Of a DNA stretch of 64,000 bases, positions 17,927-28,201 are shown piece by piece. Position 1 is the stretch's first letter. Every line of letters starts with the position of its first letter. The position numbers and the translations under genes were made by a program. Source of the DNA: Erwinia persicina (GTDB lineage: Bacteria; Pseudomonadota; Gammaproteobacteria; Enterobacterales; Enterobacteriaceae); assembly GCF_014838825.1 (NCBI RefSeq), contig NZ_JACYMO010000001.1, forward strand, positions 368,566-432,565, written 5' to 3'. The notes below the pieces were generated by a model, which saw only the letters and a program-made list of their open reading frames with translations, did not search any database and was not told the origin of the DNA.

Positions 17927-19582
17927 ATGTCTAACTTTAAAAGAACGATCCCCCTGCTTTCGCTGTCAGCAGTGCTGGTGTGCACCAGTACCTGGGCTGA
18001 AACTCCTGCCACGGAAAAAACCGATGTCCTGCTGATCGGCGGCGGTATTATGAGCGCCTCTCTGGGTACCTGGTTACAGGAACTTCAGCCGGGCTGGAAA
18101 CAGCTGATGGTAGAGAAGCTGGACGGCGTGGCGCTGGAATCCTCTAACGGCTGGAATAATGCCGGTACAGGTCACTCCGCCAATATGGAGCTCAATTACA
18201 CGCCCGAGCGTCCGGATGGTTCTATTGATGTGTCTAAGGCACTGGACATTAACGAACAGTTTATGATTTCCCGTCAGTTCTGGACGGCCCAGGTCAAACG
18301 CGGCATCCTGAACAACCCGCACTCATTTATTAACTCTACGCCGCATATGAGTCTGGTCTGGGGTGACACCAACGTTAACTACCTGACCAAGCGCTATGAA
18401 GCGCTGCAGCAGACCACCCTGTTCCAGGGCATGAAGTTCTCCACCGATCAGAATCAGATCAAACAGTGGGCACCGCTGACCATGCAAGGCCGCGATCCGC
18501 AGCAGAAAGTCGCGGCGACCTGGACCCCGGTGGGTACCGACGTCAACTACGGTGAAATTACCCGTCAGCTGATCGGCAGCCTGAAGAAAGATAAAAACTT
18601 CCAGCTGGAAACTTCCGCTGAAGCGACCGATTTCAAACGTAACCCGGATAACTCCTGGCATGTGACCATCACCGATGTCAAAACCGGTGAAGAGCACGCA
18701 GTCGATGCCAAATATGTGTTTATCGGTGCGGGTGGCGGCGCGCTGAAGCTGCTGCAGAAAACCGGCATTCCGGAAGCGGATAACTACGCAGGCTTCCCGG
18801 TAGGCGGTTCCTTCCTGGTGACTGAGAACCCGGAAATCACCAAACTGCACACTGAAAAAGTGTACGGTCAGGCTTCCGTGGGCGCGCCGCCGATGTCCGT
18901 ACCTCACCTGGACGCCCGCTTCCTCGACGGCAAACGCGTGGTACTGTTTGGGCCGTTCGCGACCTTCTCCACCAAGTTCCTGAAAAATGGTTCGCTGTTC
19001 GATCTGTTAAGCACCACCACCACCAGCAACTTCATGCCAATGACCCACGTTGGTATGGATAACTTCGACCTGGTGAAATACCTGATTGGTCAGGTGATGC
19101 TGGATGACAACGACCGTTTTGAAGCACTGAAAGAGTACTACCCCGCCGCGCGTAAAGAAGACTGGAAGTTAATTCAGGCAGGCCAGCGCGTTCAGATCAT
19201 CAAAAAAGATGAAGAAAAAGGCGGCGTGCTGAAACTGGGTACGGAAATTGTGACCGATCAGCAGAAAACCCTGGCGGCCCTGCTGGGTGCTTCCCCGGGT
19301 GCTTCCACGGCGGCTCCTATTGCGCTGAACGTGATGAAAAAACTGTTCCCTGAGCAGTTTAACTCTCCGGAGTGGCAGAGCAAGATCCGCACTATCGTGC
19401 CGAGCTATGGCCAGCAGTTAAACGGCAACAGCGCGCTGACTCAGCAGGTGTGGGATGATACCGCCGCCACCCTGCAGCTGGTTAAGCCACCGGTTATCGA
19501 TATGGATCACAACAAGCAGGCAGACGCCCCTTCTCAGCCAGAGAAGCGCGCCGACAACCCGCAGCACGACATGGCACTGTAA
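17927..19582 (+). CDS. mqo: malate:quinone oxidoreductase
   Basis: The 551-residue protein is collinear with E. coli Mqo (548 residues). After a hydrophobic leader comes the FAD-binding '[17 protein letters not shown]', then '[23 protein letters not shown]', '[14 protein letters not shown]' and '[12 protein letters not shown]', all family signatures. It oxidises malate to oxaloacetate and gives the electrons to quinone at the inner membrane, bypassing NAD-malate dehydrogenase in the TCA cycle. I chose ATG 17927 over the upstream TTG. The N-terminal leader looks like a cleavable signal (TSTWA), as in other enterobacterial Mqo proteins. Confidence 0.95.
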   Translation: MSNFKRTIPLLSLSAVLVCTSTWAETPATEKTDVLLIGGGIMSASLGTWLQELQPGWKQLMVEKLDGVALESSNGWNNAGTGHSANMELNYTPERPDGSIDVSKALDINEQFMISRQFWTAQVKRGILNNPHSFINSTPHMSLVWGDTNVNYLTKRYEALQQTTLFQGMKFSTDQNQIKQWAPLTMQGRDPQQKVAATWTPVGTDVNYGEITRQLIGSLKKDKNFQLETSAEATDFKRNPDNSWHVTITDVKTGEEHAVDAKYVFIGAGGGALKLLQKTGIPEADNYAGFPVGGSFLVTENPEITKLHTEKVYGQASVGAPPMSVPHLDARFLDGKRVVLFGPFATFSTKFLKNGSLFDLLSTTTTSNFMPMTHVGMDNFDLVKYLIGQVMLDDNDRFEALKEYYPAARKEDWKLIQAGQRVQIIKKDEEKGGVLKLGTEIVTDQQKTLAALLGASPGASTAAPIALNVMKKLFPEQFNSPEWQSKIRTIVPSYGQQLNGNSALTQQVWDDTAATLQLVKPPVIDMDHNKQADAPSQPEKRADNPQHDMAL

Positions 19583-19598
19583 GCGCCTTCTGACGTGA

Positions 19599-19630
19599 AA
19601 AAGGCCGATCCTCAGGATCGGCCTTTTTTA
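19599..19630 (+). terminator. rho-independent terminator of mqo
   Basis: GGCCGATCCT and AGGATCGGCC form a strong stem flanked by A-run and T-run, so it may work for both the mqo transcript and the convergent lipoprotein gene. Confidence 0.88.
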
Positions 19631-19653
19631 TGCGCTGAATACGGGGATGCACA

Positions 19654-20445
19654 TCAGCCCGCGCTGTTCTGACTGTCCGTTGCTTCTGTAAAAGCGGGTT
19701 TGGTGCGGGTCACCGAGTAAGCCACCTTTTTGACTTTACCGGGTACGGTGGTGATTTCCACCGGCGGGATGGTCACGCGGCCCAGGCCGAACAGCGTCTG
19801 CACGTAACCGCCCACCTGATGCTTGCCGGGTTCGACAAATACCACCCGTTTCTCCCCCCGTTTGAGGACCCCCGCTTCCGTCCCGTCAATGGTTAGCGTG
19901 ATGGAAGAGCCATCATCTGCACGGGTCACGATATGCGAAACATCAATCTGCGTCGGGCCGCTGCTGAACGGTGCCACGGCCTGAGTGCTTTCTGCCGCTG
20001 AAATTTTCTCGTCCTTCACCGGTGCCGCCGCAGCAGGTGCCGTCTCTTCGACGGGGACCGGCGCGCTGGCGGTCGCAGCGGGGGCGTCGGCTGACGGTGA
20101 GGTGACTGGCGCTTCGGCCTTGCTGGCCGGTGTCTCTGCGGTCGCCGCCGCTGGCGTGACGGGCTCTGTAACGGCACCCGGTGCGGTGATCGGCTGCGTC
20201 TGCACCGGCTGTTCGACAGGTGTTGGCTGCGCGGTGTCTGCCGACGGCGTTGATTCTGCCGGCTGGGCAGGCGGGACAGGTTGTGCAGCCTCTACCGGCT
20301 GTGCAGATTCTGCCGGTTGTGCGGTGGCAACGGGCGCAGTGGCGGCCTCCGTCACCGGGGCCTGCGTGGACGCCGGTTTAAAAGCAGCACATCCGGTCAG
20401 CGTGGTGGCGGCAACGACAGCTGCCAGCGTAAAACGATACAACAT
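19654..20445 (-). CDS. Ala/Pro-rich putative outer-membrane lipoprotein
   Basis: The 263-residue protein starts with a lipoprotein signal peptide ending in the lipobox LTGC (Cys19). Residues ~22-165 are a low-complexity linker of Ala, Pro, Thr, Val, Glu and Gln with repeats such as AQPAESAQPVEAAQP. The last ~95 residues form a compact beta-rich domain ('GTEAGVLKRGEKRVVFVEPGKHQVGGYV'). I do not recognise the family. The long extended linker suggests a lipoprotein that spans the periplasm or peptidoglycan to place the C-terminal domain. Confidence 0.75.
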   Translation of the reverse strand: MLYRFTLAAVVAATTLTGCAAFKPASTQAPVTEAATAPVATAQPAESAQPVEAAQPVPPAQPAESTPSADTAQPTPVEQPVQTQPITAPGAVTEPVTPAAATAETPASKAEAPVTSPSADAPAATASAPVPVEETAPAAAAPVKDEKISAAESTQAVAPFSSGPTQIDVSHIVTRADDGSSITLTIDGTEAGVLKRGEKRVVFVEPGKHQVGGYVQTLFGLGRVTIPPVEITTVPGKVKKVAYSVTRTKPAFTEATDSQNSAG

Positions 20446-20573
20446 TATGGCGAATTCTCCTCGGCCGAATTTGGCGCAGCTATCATAACGCCCCTCTGTG
20501 CCTGAATACAGCTTAGGCGGATCGGTATCCTCTGAATTACACTCTCTTTACGCTATGACTACAGGAGGACTTT

Positions 20574-21215
20574 ATGTACGGACCCCATCCGGACGAGAAA
20601 CATCCCTTACCTGACTTCCCTCAGGTCTGTTTTATTAAAAACAGCGTCACCCGTCCCAATATCATCATTGGTGATTACACCTATTACGACGACCCGGAAG
20701 GTGCAGAGAACTTTGAGCGCAACGTGCTCTATCACTACCCGTTCATCGGCGATAAGCTGATTATTGGTAAGTTTTGCGCCCTGGCGCGCGGGGTGAAATT
20801 TATCATGAATGGGGCCAATCACAAGACCTCCGGCCTCTCTACCTTCCCTTTCTTTATCTTCGGCAACGGCTGGGAAAGTGCTGCGCCGCAGCCCGGTGAC
20901 CTGCCGTATAAAGGCGACACCCGCGTGGGTAATGATGTCTGGATCGGTTATGACTGCCTGGTGATGCCCGGCGTCACCCTCGGTAACGGCGCGATTATCT
21001 CGTCACGTTCAGTGGTGGTGTCTGATGTTCCTGCGTACAGCATTGTTGGAGGAAATCCGGCAAAGGTGATCCGTCAGCGTTTCAGCGATGAAGTGATTGT
21101 TGAGCTGGAAAACATTGCCTGGTGGGACTGGCCGCCAGAGAAGATCACGCAGAATCTGGCGGCGATAACGTCCGGGGATATTGCGCGCTTAAAGGCGCTT
21201 CAGAGCGCATCATAG
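20574..21215 (+). CDS. Vat/CatB-type xenobiotic acetyltransferase (left-handed beta-helix)
   Basis: The 213-residue protein has hexapeptide repeats ('VGNDVWIGYDCLVMPGVTLGNGAIISSRSVV') and the catalytic-His motif 'NGANHKTSG' of the family that includes streptogramin A (Vat) and type B chloramphenicol acetyltransferases. Its C-terminus 'WWDWPPEKI' is also typical. Chromosomal members are common in enterobacteria and their natural substrate is usually unknown, so a resistance role should not be assumed. AGGAGG lies upstream of the ATG. Confidence 0.85.
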   Translation: MYGPHPDEKHPLPDFPQVCFIKNSVTRPNIIIGDYTYYDDPEGAENFERNVLYHYPFIGDKLIIGKFCALARGVKFIMNGANHKTSGLSTFPFFIFGNGWESAAPQPGDLPYKGDTRVGNDVWIGYDCLVMPGVTLGNGAIISSRSVVVSDVPAYSIVGGNPAKVIRQRFSDEVIVELENIAWWDWPPEKITQNLAAITSGDIARLKALQSAS

Positions 21216-21228
21216 AACGTTTCACGGG

Positions 21229-21256
21229 TCGACCTTTTCATTGGTCGGCCCTTCCG
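21229..21256 (+). terminator. possible terminator after the acetyltransferase
   Basis: GGGTCGACC...GGTCGGCCC forms an imperfect hairpin just after the stop codon; only a weak T-tract follows. Confidence 0.45.
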
Positions 21257-21399
21257 TACTGACGTGGCTGCGAGCCTAAGCCCTAAGTACTCACCTGTTT
21301 TATTGCTTATTTGCGCATTTGATTTAAGTCACGTACCACTAAAATAGTCTGATTACACACGCTTTTTACTTCCGAACTCTGACTATAAGGTCTCTTTGC

Positions 21400-22830
21400 G
21401 TGGCAAAAATCTTCTTACGCAGCGGTAATCTTGACGCTGTTCTCGCTCTGGGTGAGAACGGACAGCCGGTATATCTTTCGGCTTTGCAACTGCGCGAAAC
21501 CCTGCGCCTGAGAAAACAGTCGCAGGTTGCCGACTGTCTGGCGATCCCCCAGCCTGACGACGCAGGCACCCGCCTGGACTGGTACTCACCGGTGGCAGGT
21601 AAGGTGACCTCCTGGGCCGCCGCCAGCAACAGCGCGCGTACCGCCGCGCTCAGTCAGCTGCAGGCCTGCCAGACCGCCATTGCGGAAATCGGTGAACGTG
21701 CCCGGCAGTCTGATAAGCCCAGCCAGAAACTGTTTGGCGCCCTGCTGAATAAAGCCCTGCAGTTCCCTGACCAGAACTACGTGTATCTGGTGGGCGGTAA
21801 ACCGGTGATCACCTTCTGGGGGTTTGTCAGCCTGGATAAAAAATCCCGCCAGGACGTATTTGACTGCCTGCAGATTGAGGACGATGAGCCCAAACCGGGT
21901 CTCTCCCTGCTGGCCCCTGCCCCCGTGGCAACGCCGCTGTCGGTTGCTGCCTCCGTCTCCCCGGTGATTGCGCCGCTGATTACGCCTGAACCCGCCGCTG
22001 CGGCGACGGTTCCTGTCCCTCCACCGGTGGTTGTTCCGCCGATGCCCGCGCTGGACATTATCGATGAGCCAGAAGACGTTGCAGATGAAACGCCGTCCGC
22101 TGCGCTGCCGGTGAAGCCAAAGGTGAATATCTGGCTGCGCTATGGCTGGGTGCTACCTGCAGTGGCACTGCTGGTGGTGTTTGGTTTCCAACTGAAAAAA
22201 GGCAGCGACAAACCGGCAGAAGTGGTACCGGACGCACCGGTGGCCCGCGCAACACCGTCTGTCACCCCGCCGGTACCGGCGGTCACGCCGGCTGTTACCC
22301 CGGCGATCGCCCAGCGTGCCCCGGTCGCAGACGTTAAACCGACAACCTTACCGCTGGCGGCGGCCGTGATTGCTCCAGTCACGCCTGCCCCTGCTCCCGC
22401 ACCGGCACCAGCCGTGGAAACCGTCGCGGAGGCGCGTCCCGTTGCCCGGGACGATCTGGTCCTGCCGGGTGATGCGGTCAAACTGGGTTCAACCAAGTTC
22501 CTTAACGGCAGCTGGCGCGTCCTGGTGCAGAAAAACCTGCCGACCGGTACCCCGCCGATGCTCAAGTATCAGATGAAGAATGGCAAAGGCACCGCGCGCA
22601 TTACTCAGGGTGACGGCGTCAGCTGTAAGGTGGAGGTCTTCGCCGGGCTGATGTCCTCCGGTAACCTGGTGATCAACAGCCGCACTAAAGCGCGCTGCAG
22701 CGATGGCTCCCGCTATCAGATGCCGGAGCTGGTGTGTAAACAGGGCCTGACCGGCCCTGCCGAGTGCAGCGGTAGCTATAACGCCGATACGGTGTTGCCG
22801 ATGACCATGAAGCGTGAGAGTAAATCATAA
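21400..22830 (+). CDS. srfA: SrfA-family membrane-anchored protein
   Basis: The 476-residue protein starts with a conserved region (MAKIFLRSGNLDAVLALGENGQPVYL), followed by a Pro/Ala linker (~170-235), one membrane segment (~247-263, 'VLPAVALLVVFGF') and a second Pro/Ala linker leading to a ~120-residue C-terminal domain. It is the first gene of a three-gene operon with srfB (1-base overlap) and srfC. The names come from Salmonella genes regulated by SsrB. It probably anchors the two cytosolic NTPases in the membrane. GTG start; AAGG upstream. Confidence 0.85.
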   Translation: MAKIFLRSGNLDAVLALGENGQPVYLSALQLRETLRLRKQSQVADCLAIPQPDDAGTRLDWYSPVAGKVTSWAAASNSARTAALSQLQACQTAIAEIGERARQSDKPSQKLFGALLNKALQFPDQNYVYLVGGKPVITFWGFVSLDKKSRQDVFDCLQIEDDEPKPGLSLLAPAPVATPLSVAASVSPVIAPLITPEPAAAATVPVPPPVVVPPMPALDIIDEPEDVADETPSAALPVKPKVNIWLRYGWVLPAVALLVVFGFQLKKGSDKPAEVVPDAPVARATPSVTPPVPAVTPAVTPAIAQRAPVADVKPTTLPLAAAVIAPVTPAPAPAPAPAVETVAEARPVARDDLVLPGDAVKLGSTKFLNGSWRVLVQKNLPTGTPPMLKYQMKNGKGTARITQGDGVSCKVEVFAGLMSSGNLVINSRTKARCSDGSRYQMPELVCKQGLTGPAECSGSYNADTVLPMTMKRESKS

Positions 22831-25814
22831 TGCTGGCGACAATTGCGGATTTTAAACCAAACATGACGCTGGTGCAGAACAGCGGCGTCCAGTTCCTCGA
22901 CTTTGCCCTGATACCGGATCTCAATGCTGACTGGCCGGGCAAATTTGTCCGGCAGACCGCCAACGGCCCGCTGCTGCGCCTGAATTACCATGCGCAGACC
23001 GGAAAATACCTGCTGCCGCAGGCCGCAGGCAGCAGCCCGGAAGTGGTGAAGCCTGAATTCAGTTTCCCGCTGGCCCAGTCGCTGACACTGCTTAACGGCC
23101 AGTGGCTGCCGCTGCCGTTTTTCCGCTTTAACCCGCCGCGAACGTTTATCGGCGGCCCGGATAACTGGGCGCGCGTGCGCGTGGTGGCGCTGGATAAACC
23201 GGATGCCAGTGGCAACAGCCACCGCGTGGTGCTGGCGTTCGATACCAAAGTCTGGGCAGATGGCGAAGATGAGTCGCTGGCGCTGAATGAAAATGATGTG
23301 AAAAATGGCGTCAGCTTTGCGCTGGCGCACCGCAGCGACGAACTGGGAGAATTCCTCGATCACACCTGGGTGGACGGCTGGCTGCGTGAAGCCTTTACCC
23401 AAGCCGCCTCGGCACTGGAACTGCGTCCGCAGGTCAATATCAAAGCTGCCCTGCGTGAGTTTGAGTATCAGGCGCACTATCTGAATATCCTGCATCTGCT
23501 CGGGCAGCAGCTCTCCATTCCTGAACTCAAAATCAGCGCGGCGACGCTGCAGGAGCCAGCGATTGCTGTCGATCTGATCCTCGACGTGGGTAACTCCCAC
23601 ACCTGCGGCATTATGGTGGAAGATCATGTCGATGATCACCAGGGCCTCAAGCACACCTACGAATTACAGATGCGAAATCTCAGTGAGCCGCATCAGCTCT
23701 ATAACGAGCTGTTTGAAAGCCGCGTGGAATTTGCCCAGGCCAGCTTCGGTAAGCAAAACTTTTCGCTGGAAAGCGGCCGCGACGACGCCTTTATCTGGCC
23801 GTCGATTACCCGCGTGGGACGTGAGGCGGGCCAGCTGGCGCTCCAGCGCCTGGGGACCGAAGGGGCAACCGGCCTTTCCAGCCCGCGCCGTTATCTGTGG
23901 GATGAAGAGAGTTACACCCCCGGGTGGCGCTTCAGCCACACACCGGGCAATCTGCAGCAGGAGCCGCTGGCCACCGCACTGCCGCTGACCTATCTGATCA
24001 ACGATGAAGGCCAGCCTCTGTACACGATTCCGCTGGAAGAGCGCCTGCCGGTGTTTGCCCCGCATTACAGCCGCAGCTCGGTGATGAGCCTGATGCTCTC
24101 CGAACTGCTGGCGCAGGCGCTGCTGCAGATGAACAGCCCCTTACAGCGGCAGAAGATGCTGCACAGCAGCGCGCCACGCCAGCTGCGCAATATCATCCTT
24201 ACCCTGCCCTCGGCCATGCCGAAGCCGGAGCGGGAGATCTTCCGCCGCCGCATGCTGGAGGCTATCGCCCTGGTGTGGAAATCAATGGGCTGGCACCCGA
24301 TGGATGACGATTTCACTCACGCGGAAGATAAAGCGAAAAGCAGCGTACCGGTTCCCGACGTGCAGATGGAGTGGGATGAGGCCACCTGCGGCCAGATGGT
24401 CTATCTGTATAATGAAACGCAGGTTAACTTTGGCGGCCGCGCTGAGGCGTTCTTTGCCAGCATGGCGCGCCCGGATCGCGCCCGCGCCGCTGATGAACCG
24501 GCAGGAAAAACCCTGCGTATCGCCTCGATTGATATCGGCGGTGGTACCACTGACCTGGCCATCACGCAGTACCGTCTGGACGATGGCGTGGGCAACAACG
24601 TTAAAATTATGCCCCGCCTGCTGTTCCGCGAAGGCTTTAAGCTGGCGGGTGACGATATTTTGCTGGATGTGATCCAGCTGTACGTCCTGCCCGCCTTACA
24701 GGCTGCCTTTAAGCAGGCAGGCATGGTCAACCCGGAAGCGGTGATGACCCGACTGTTTGGGCACGAAGGCCGTCTTGACGGGCACTCCACCCTGCGGCAG
24801 CAGGTCACACTACAGATCTTTATTCCGTTAGGTCAGGCGATCCTCGAAGCTTATGAAACGTTCGACCCGCTTGATTTGACCGCTGAAATTGACGCGCGCT
24901 TCGGTGAGCTGCTGGCCCAGGCACCGACGGAAAAGCTGCTCGACTACATCAACCGGGAGATCCAGCGCGAACTGCCGGGCGAAGCGAAAGGCTTTGATAT
25001 CCTGGCGGTGCCGCTGATTGTTCGCCTCAGCAAGCTGCACGCCGAGTTCCTGTCGCCGCGCATGAATATCACCCACAGTCTGCGGTCGATGTCAGAGGTG
25101 GTGGCGGTATACGACTGCGACGTGCTGCTGCTGACCGGCCGCCCTTCACGCTTCCCCGGCGTGCAGGCGCTGTTCCGCCACCTGCAACCGTTGCCGGTGA
25201 GCCGTATTCTGTCGCTGGATGGCTACCACACCAACGACTGGTATCCCTTCAATAAGCAGGGAAAAATCGAGAACCCGAAATCGACGGCGGCGGTGGGGGC
25301 GATGCTCTGCCTGCTGTCGCTCGATCTGCGCCTGGCCAACTTCTGGTTTAAGGCCGGTGACTTCCAGCCCTACTCGACCATTCGCTATCTGGGGATGCTG
25401 GACGGTACTGGTGCGCTGACGGCCGACAATGTCTGGTACAGCGATATCGACCTGGATCAGCACGCTTTTACCCTGGATGTGCGCAGCCGCTTCCAGGTGC
25501 GGGGGGCGATCACCCTCGGTTTCCGTCAGCTGGACAATGACCGCTGGCCCGCCTCGCCGCTCTATACGCTGACTATCGTCGACCCGCAGCTGGCGCGCAG
25601 CGTCGCCGGGGATAAAGTATTACGTATCAAACTGGCGGTCAGCCGTCCGTTTGGAGAGTTTGGCCCGGAACGATTTGATATCGCCGATGCCGTCCTGGAC
25701 GACGGCAGCCAGGTGCCGCTGGAGCACCTGCGCCTGCGCCTGAATACGCTGGCCAGCGGGGCCTCGGGTATGGCGCATTACTGGATTGACAGCGGGAGCG
25801 TCTTTAAGAAATGA
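22830..25814 (+). CDS. srfB: SrfB-family protein, Hsp70/actin-like ATPase
   Basis: The 994-residue protein carries an actin/Hsp70 ATPase core: phosphate-1 'LILDVGNSHTCG' (~250), phosphate-2 'IDIGGGTTDLAI' (~566) and adenosine-type 'LLTGRPSRFPG' (~766). The N-terminal ~240 residues and C-terminal ~150 residues are specific to the family. It overlaps srfA by one base and srfC by 4 bases, so it is translationally coupled to both. Annotated as a virulence factor in Salmonella and relatives, its molecular role is not settled. Confidence 0.88.
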   Translation: MLATIADFKPNMTLVQNSGVQFLDFALIPDLNADWPGKFVRQTANGPLLRLNYHAQTGKYLLPQAAGSSPEVVKPEFSFPLAQSLTLLNGQWLPLPFFRFNPPRTFIGGPDNWARVRVVALDKPDASGNSHRVVLAFDTKVWADGEDESLALNENDVKNGVSFALAHRSDELGEFLDHTWVDGWLREAFTQAASALELRPQVNIKAALREFEYQAHYLNILHLLGQQLSIPELKISAATLQEPAIAVDLILDVGNSHTCGIMVEDHVDDHQGLKHTYELQMRNLSEPHQLYNELFESRVEFAQASFGKQNFSLESGRDDAFIWPSITRVGREAGQLALQRLGTEGATGLSSPRRYLWDEESYTPGWRFSHTPGNLQQEPLATALPLTYLINDEGQPLYTIPLEERLPVFAPHYSRSSVMSLMLSELLAQALLQMNSPLQRQKMLHSSAPRQLRNIILTLPSAMPKPEREIFRRRMLEAIALVWKSMGWHPMDDDFTHAEDKAKSSVPVPDVQMEWDEATCGQMVYLYNETQVNFGGRAEAFFASMARPDRARAADEPAGKTLRIASIDIGGGTTDLAITQYRLDDGVGNNVKIMPRLLFREGFKLAGDDILLDVIQLYVLPALQAAFKQAGMVNPEAVMTRLFGHEGRLDGHSTLRQQVTLQIFIPLGQAILEAYETFDPLDLTAEIDARFGELLAQAPTEKLLDYINREIQRELPGEAKGFDILAVPLIVRLSKLHAEFLSPRMNITHSLRSMSEVVAVYDCDVLLLTGRPSRFPGVQALFRHLQPLPVSRILSLDGYHTNDWYPFNKQGKIENPKSTAAVGAMLCLLSLDLRLANFWFKAGDFQPYSTIRYLGMLDGTGALTADNVWYSDIDLDQHAFTLDVRSRFQVRGAITLGFRQLDNDRWPASPLYTLTIVDPQLARSVAGDKVLRIKLAVSRPFGEFGPERFDIADAVLDDGSQVPLEHLRLRLNTLASGASGMAHYWIDSGSVFKK

Positions 25815-28201
25815 AATCTCTCAATAAAATCCTGACCGCACAGGCCAATAAAAAGCGTGATGCCCTGACCCAGGGTATTGAGCAGGCGCTCGCCTGGCTG
25901 GAGGTTAACCGCCAGCAGGCCCCGCGTCTGAATATGGAAGCCGACCGTCTGGCGATCAAGCTTCTGCGTCAGCACAATCATGCCAGCGTACTGGCACGTA
26001 ATACGCCGCAGAATTGCGCCATCGGGCTGTTTGGCCTGGCGCAGGCGGGTAAGTCCTACCTGATCAATGCCCTCGCCGCCAGCGAAAAAGGCCGCATGGA
26101 GTGCGCGCTGGGCAACAGCGTGCTCGATTACGCCAGCCAGCTTAATCCTCAGCAGCATACTGCCAACCTGGTACAGCGTTTCAGCGGGCAGCAGCAGAGC
26201 AGCGACAGCAGCTGGCCGGTTCAGCTGGATCTGCTGACCGAATGTGAACTGGTCGCGGTGCTGGCGCTGCAGTACGCACAGCGCCGTGGCGACGTTGCCG
26301 CGCCGCTGGATGAATCCCAGCTGGGCGATCGGGTGCAGAACGTGGCGATGTACCGCCAACCCGAACCGGTCGACGGGATCAACCGTCATCAGATGGTTGC
26401 ACTGTGGGACGGCCTGAATATCAGCCTGGCGCGCAGCAGCGCGCTGGACAGCCACTTCTGGCCGCAGGCCGTCGAGCTGGCACCGCTGCTGGGCGTGGAC
26501 GATCGTGCCCGCCTGTTCTCTCTGCTGTGGGGCGAAGATCGTCAGCTCACCGCCCTTTACCGCCAGCTGGCACACGTTCTGCATCACCTTGCCTGCGTAA
26601 CGCGGGTGCTGGCACCGTTAAGCGTGCTGGATGAGCCCTCTTACAGCCTGCTGAACAGCACCGGCGTCAGCCAGTTTAACGCCACAGCCGACCTGACGTT
26701 GCAGGTGGTACCGCGCCATGCGGGCCGCAGCCTGGCACCGGTCAGCGTGGCGCTGGCGGAACTGACCTTGCTCAGCCGGGAAGTGCTGCTGCCCCTGTAC
26801 AGCGCACCGCGTGAGGCGCTGTTCAGTGAAGTCGATCTGCTCGACTTCCCGGGCTTTATTGATTTAACCGTACTGCCTGACGATGAGCAGCATGAGCTGG
26901 CGCTGGAGTTTTTACAGGCCCGACGTCCGTTCCTGCTGCAGCGTGCCGCCGTTGAACAGGATGTCACCCATCTGCTGGTTTGCAGCGCCTCGGTACACCG
27001 GAATGAAACCCGCCGTACTGGCCGCCTGCTCGATTTCTGGGTTAAGCAGACCCAGGGGGAAACCACTGCCCTGCGCAGCGGGCGTAAACCAGGACTGATC
27101 TGGGCCATGACGCCGTTCGATCAGCGCATTACCCACGGTCATAACCACGATGCGGCGGTACAGCGTTTCGTGGGTAACCCCGGTGATGCCTGGGGGGCGA
27201 TGCTGGCGATGGATGAGAAAGGGGTACAGCGCATGGCCGGGTATCTGGTCAATGAGGTTCGTGCTGACAGCAAGCTTGCCCGCATTGCCGCCCAGCGCGT
27301 GGAGATCCAGCGTGAACTGTGTGACAACCTGCTCGGGCGCTGGTATCAGGCGGCCGAAGGCGAAGACCCGGCGGAGCGTCTGCGCATCGCCGAAAGCCTG
27401 CTGAAAGCCCTGCAAACCCGTACCGGGGTTCACGGTGAACTGTTAGAGCGGCTGGTGCCCGTGCGCGATACCCTGCGTCACCTGTTCCTGCAGCGCCAGC
27501 TCCGTACCGAACGGACGGCCGCCGATGAATACAGCATCAGCGAAGACGATCCCTTCGGCATCGGCATGACCATTGATCTGTTGAGCGACGAGCCGCTGAC
27601 GGCCGTACAGACCAGCTATCACAGTGTGCCGGTCGTCGACCAGGAGGCGGAATTCGCGCAGAGCGTCTATCGTCACTGGGTTAATCAGCTGCGCCTGCTG
27701 CCGGATAACGCGCCGCTGCTGGAATTGCTGGGCGTCAGCAAACCCACGCTGGAGATGCTGACCGAAGAGCTGATCACCGCCAGCGTCCGTCAGGAGCTGG
27801 AAGGTGCGCTGGTGCGGGTGCTGGCAGACAGCGATGCTCAGGGACTGCCTGCCGAACAGATCGCTGACCGTCAGGTCTCACGGGCGCTCAGCGTACTGGG
27901 TGATTTTGTCGCCTGGCTGGGCTTCCAGCAGTTGCCGGAGGCTCAGCGACCTGACAGCCGCATCAATCGCGGGCAGAAGATTTTTGCCAAGCCGGAGGCG
28001 CAGACCGTTAATCTGGGTCCGGGGCAGCGTCTGACGCGGCTGGCATTAAAGCCCAACAACCATGCTGCGTTTTACATCTATGACTGGCTGGTGGGGCTCA
28101 ATGAGATGATTGTGCAGAACGCCGGCTATGCCGCCTCACGCGAAATCAGCCAGGAGCAGCGTGAGAAGCTGGCACAGATTTTAAAACTGATCCGCCGTTA
28201 A
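25811..28201 (+). CDS. srfC: SrfC-family protein, dynamin-like GTPase
   Basis: The 796-residue protein has a P-loop 'IGLFGLAQAGKSYLINAL' (~72-89), a G3-type motif 'VDLLDFPGF' (~340) and 'GLIWAMTPFDQRI' (~428), which could be the base-recognition motif. A long helical C-terminal half follows. This is the layout of dynamin-like or other large GTPases that act on membranes. It is the last gene of srfABC and ends in a 4-bp convergent overlap with the barstar gene. Nucleotide specificity is inferred only from motif spacing. Confidence 0.86.
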   Translation: MKSLNKILTAQANKKRDALTQGIEQALAWLEVNRQQAPRLNMEADRLAIKLLRQHNHASVLARNTPQNCAIGLFGLAQAGKSYLINALAASEKGRMECALGNSVLDYASQLNPQQHTANLVQRFSGQQQSSDSSWPVQLDLLTECELVAVLALQYAQRRGDVAAPLDESQLGDRVQNVAMYRQPEPVDGINRHQMVALWDGLNISLARSSALDSHFWPQAVELAPLLGVDDRARLFSLLWGEDRQLTALYRQLAHVLHHLACVTRVLAPLSVLDEPSYSLLNSTGVSQFNATADLTLQVVPRHAGRSLAPVSVALAELTLLSREVLLPLYSAPREALFSEVDLLDFPGFIDLTVLPDDEQHELALEFLQARRPFLLQRAAVEQDVTHLLVCSASVHRNETRRTGRLLDFWVKQTQGETTALRSGRKPGLIWAMTPFDQRITHGHNHDAAVQRFVGNPGDAWGAMLAMDEKGVQRMAGYLVNEVRADSKLARIAAQRVEIQRELCDNLLGRWYQAAEGEDPAERLRIAESLLKALQTRTGVHGELLERLVPVRDTLRHLFLQRQLRTERTAADEYSISEDDPFGIGMTIDLLSDEPLTAVQTSYHSVPVVDQEAEFAQSVYRHWVNQLRLLPDNAPLLELLGVSKPTLEMLTEELITASVRQELEGALVRVLADSDAQGLPAEQIADRQVSRALSVLGDFVAWLGFQQLPEAQRPDSRINRGQKIFAKPEAQTVNLGPGQRLTRLALKPNNHAAFYIYDWLVGLNEMIVQNAGYAASREISQEQREKLAQILKLIRR

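Noticed and set aside
20574..21215. Calling the Vat/CatB-type enzyme an antibiotic resistance gene
   Set aside because: Chromosomal relatives are widespread without known resistance; sequence motifs do not define the substrate.
22776..23654. 292-codon minus-strand frame opposite srfB
   Set aside because: The srfB frame is continuous with known motifs; the antisense frame shows no domain.
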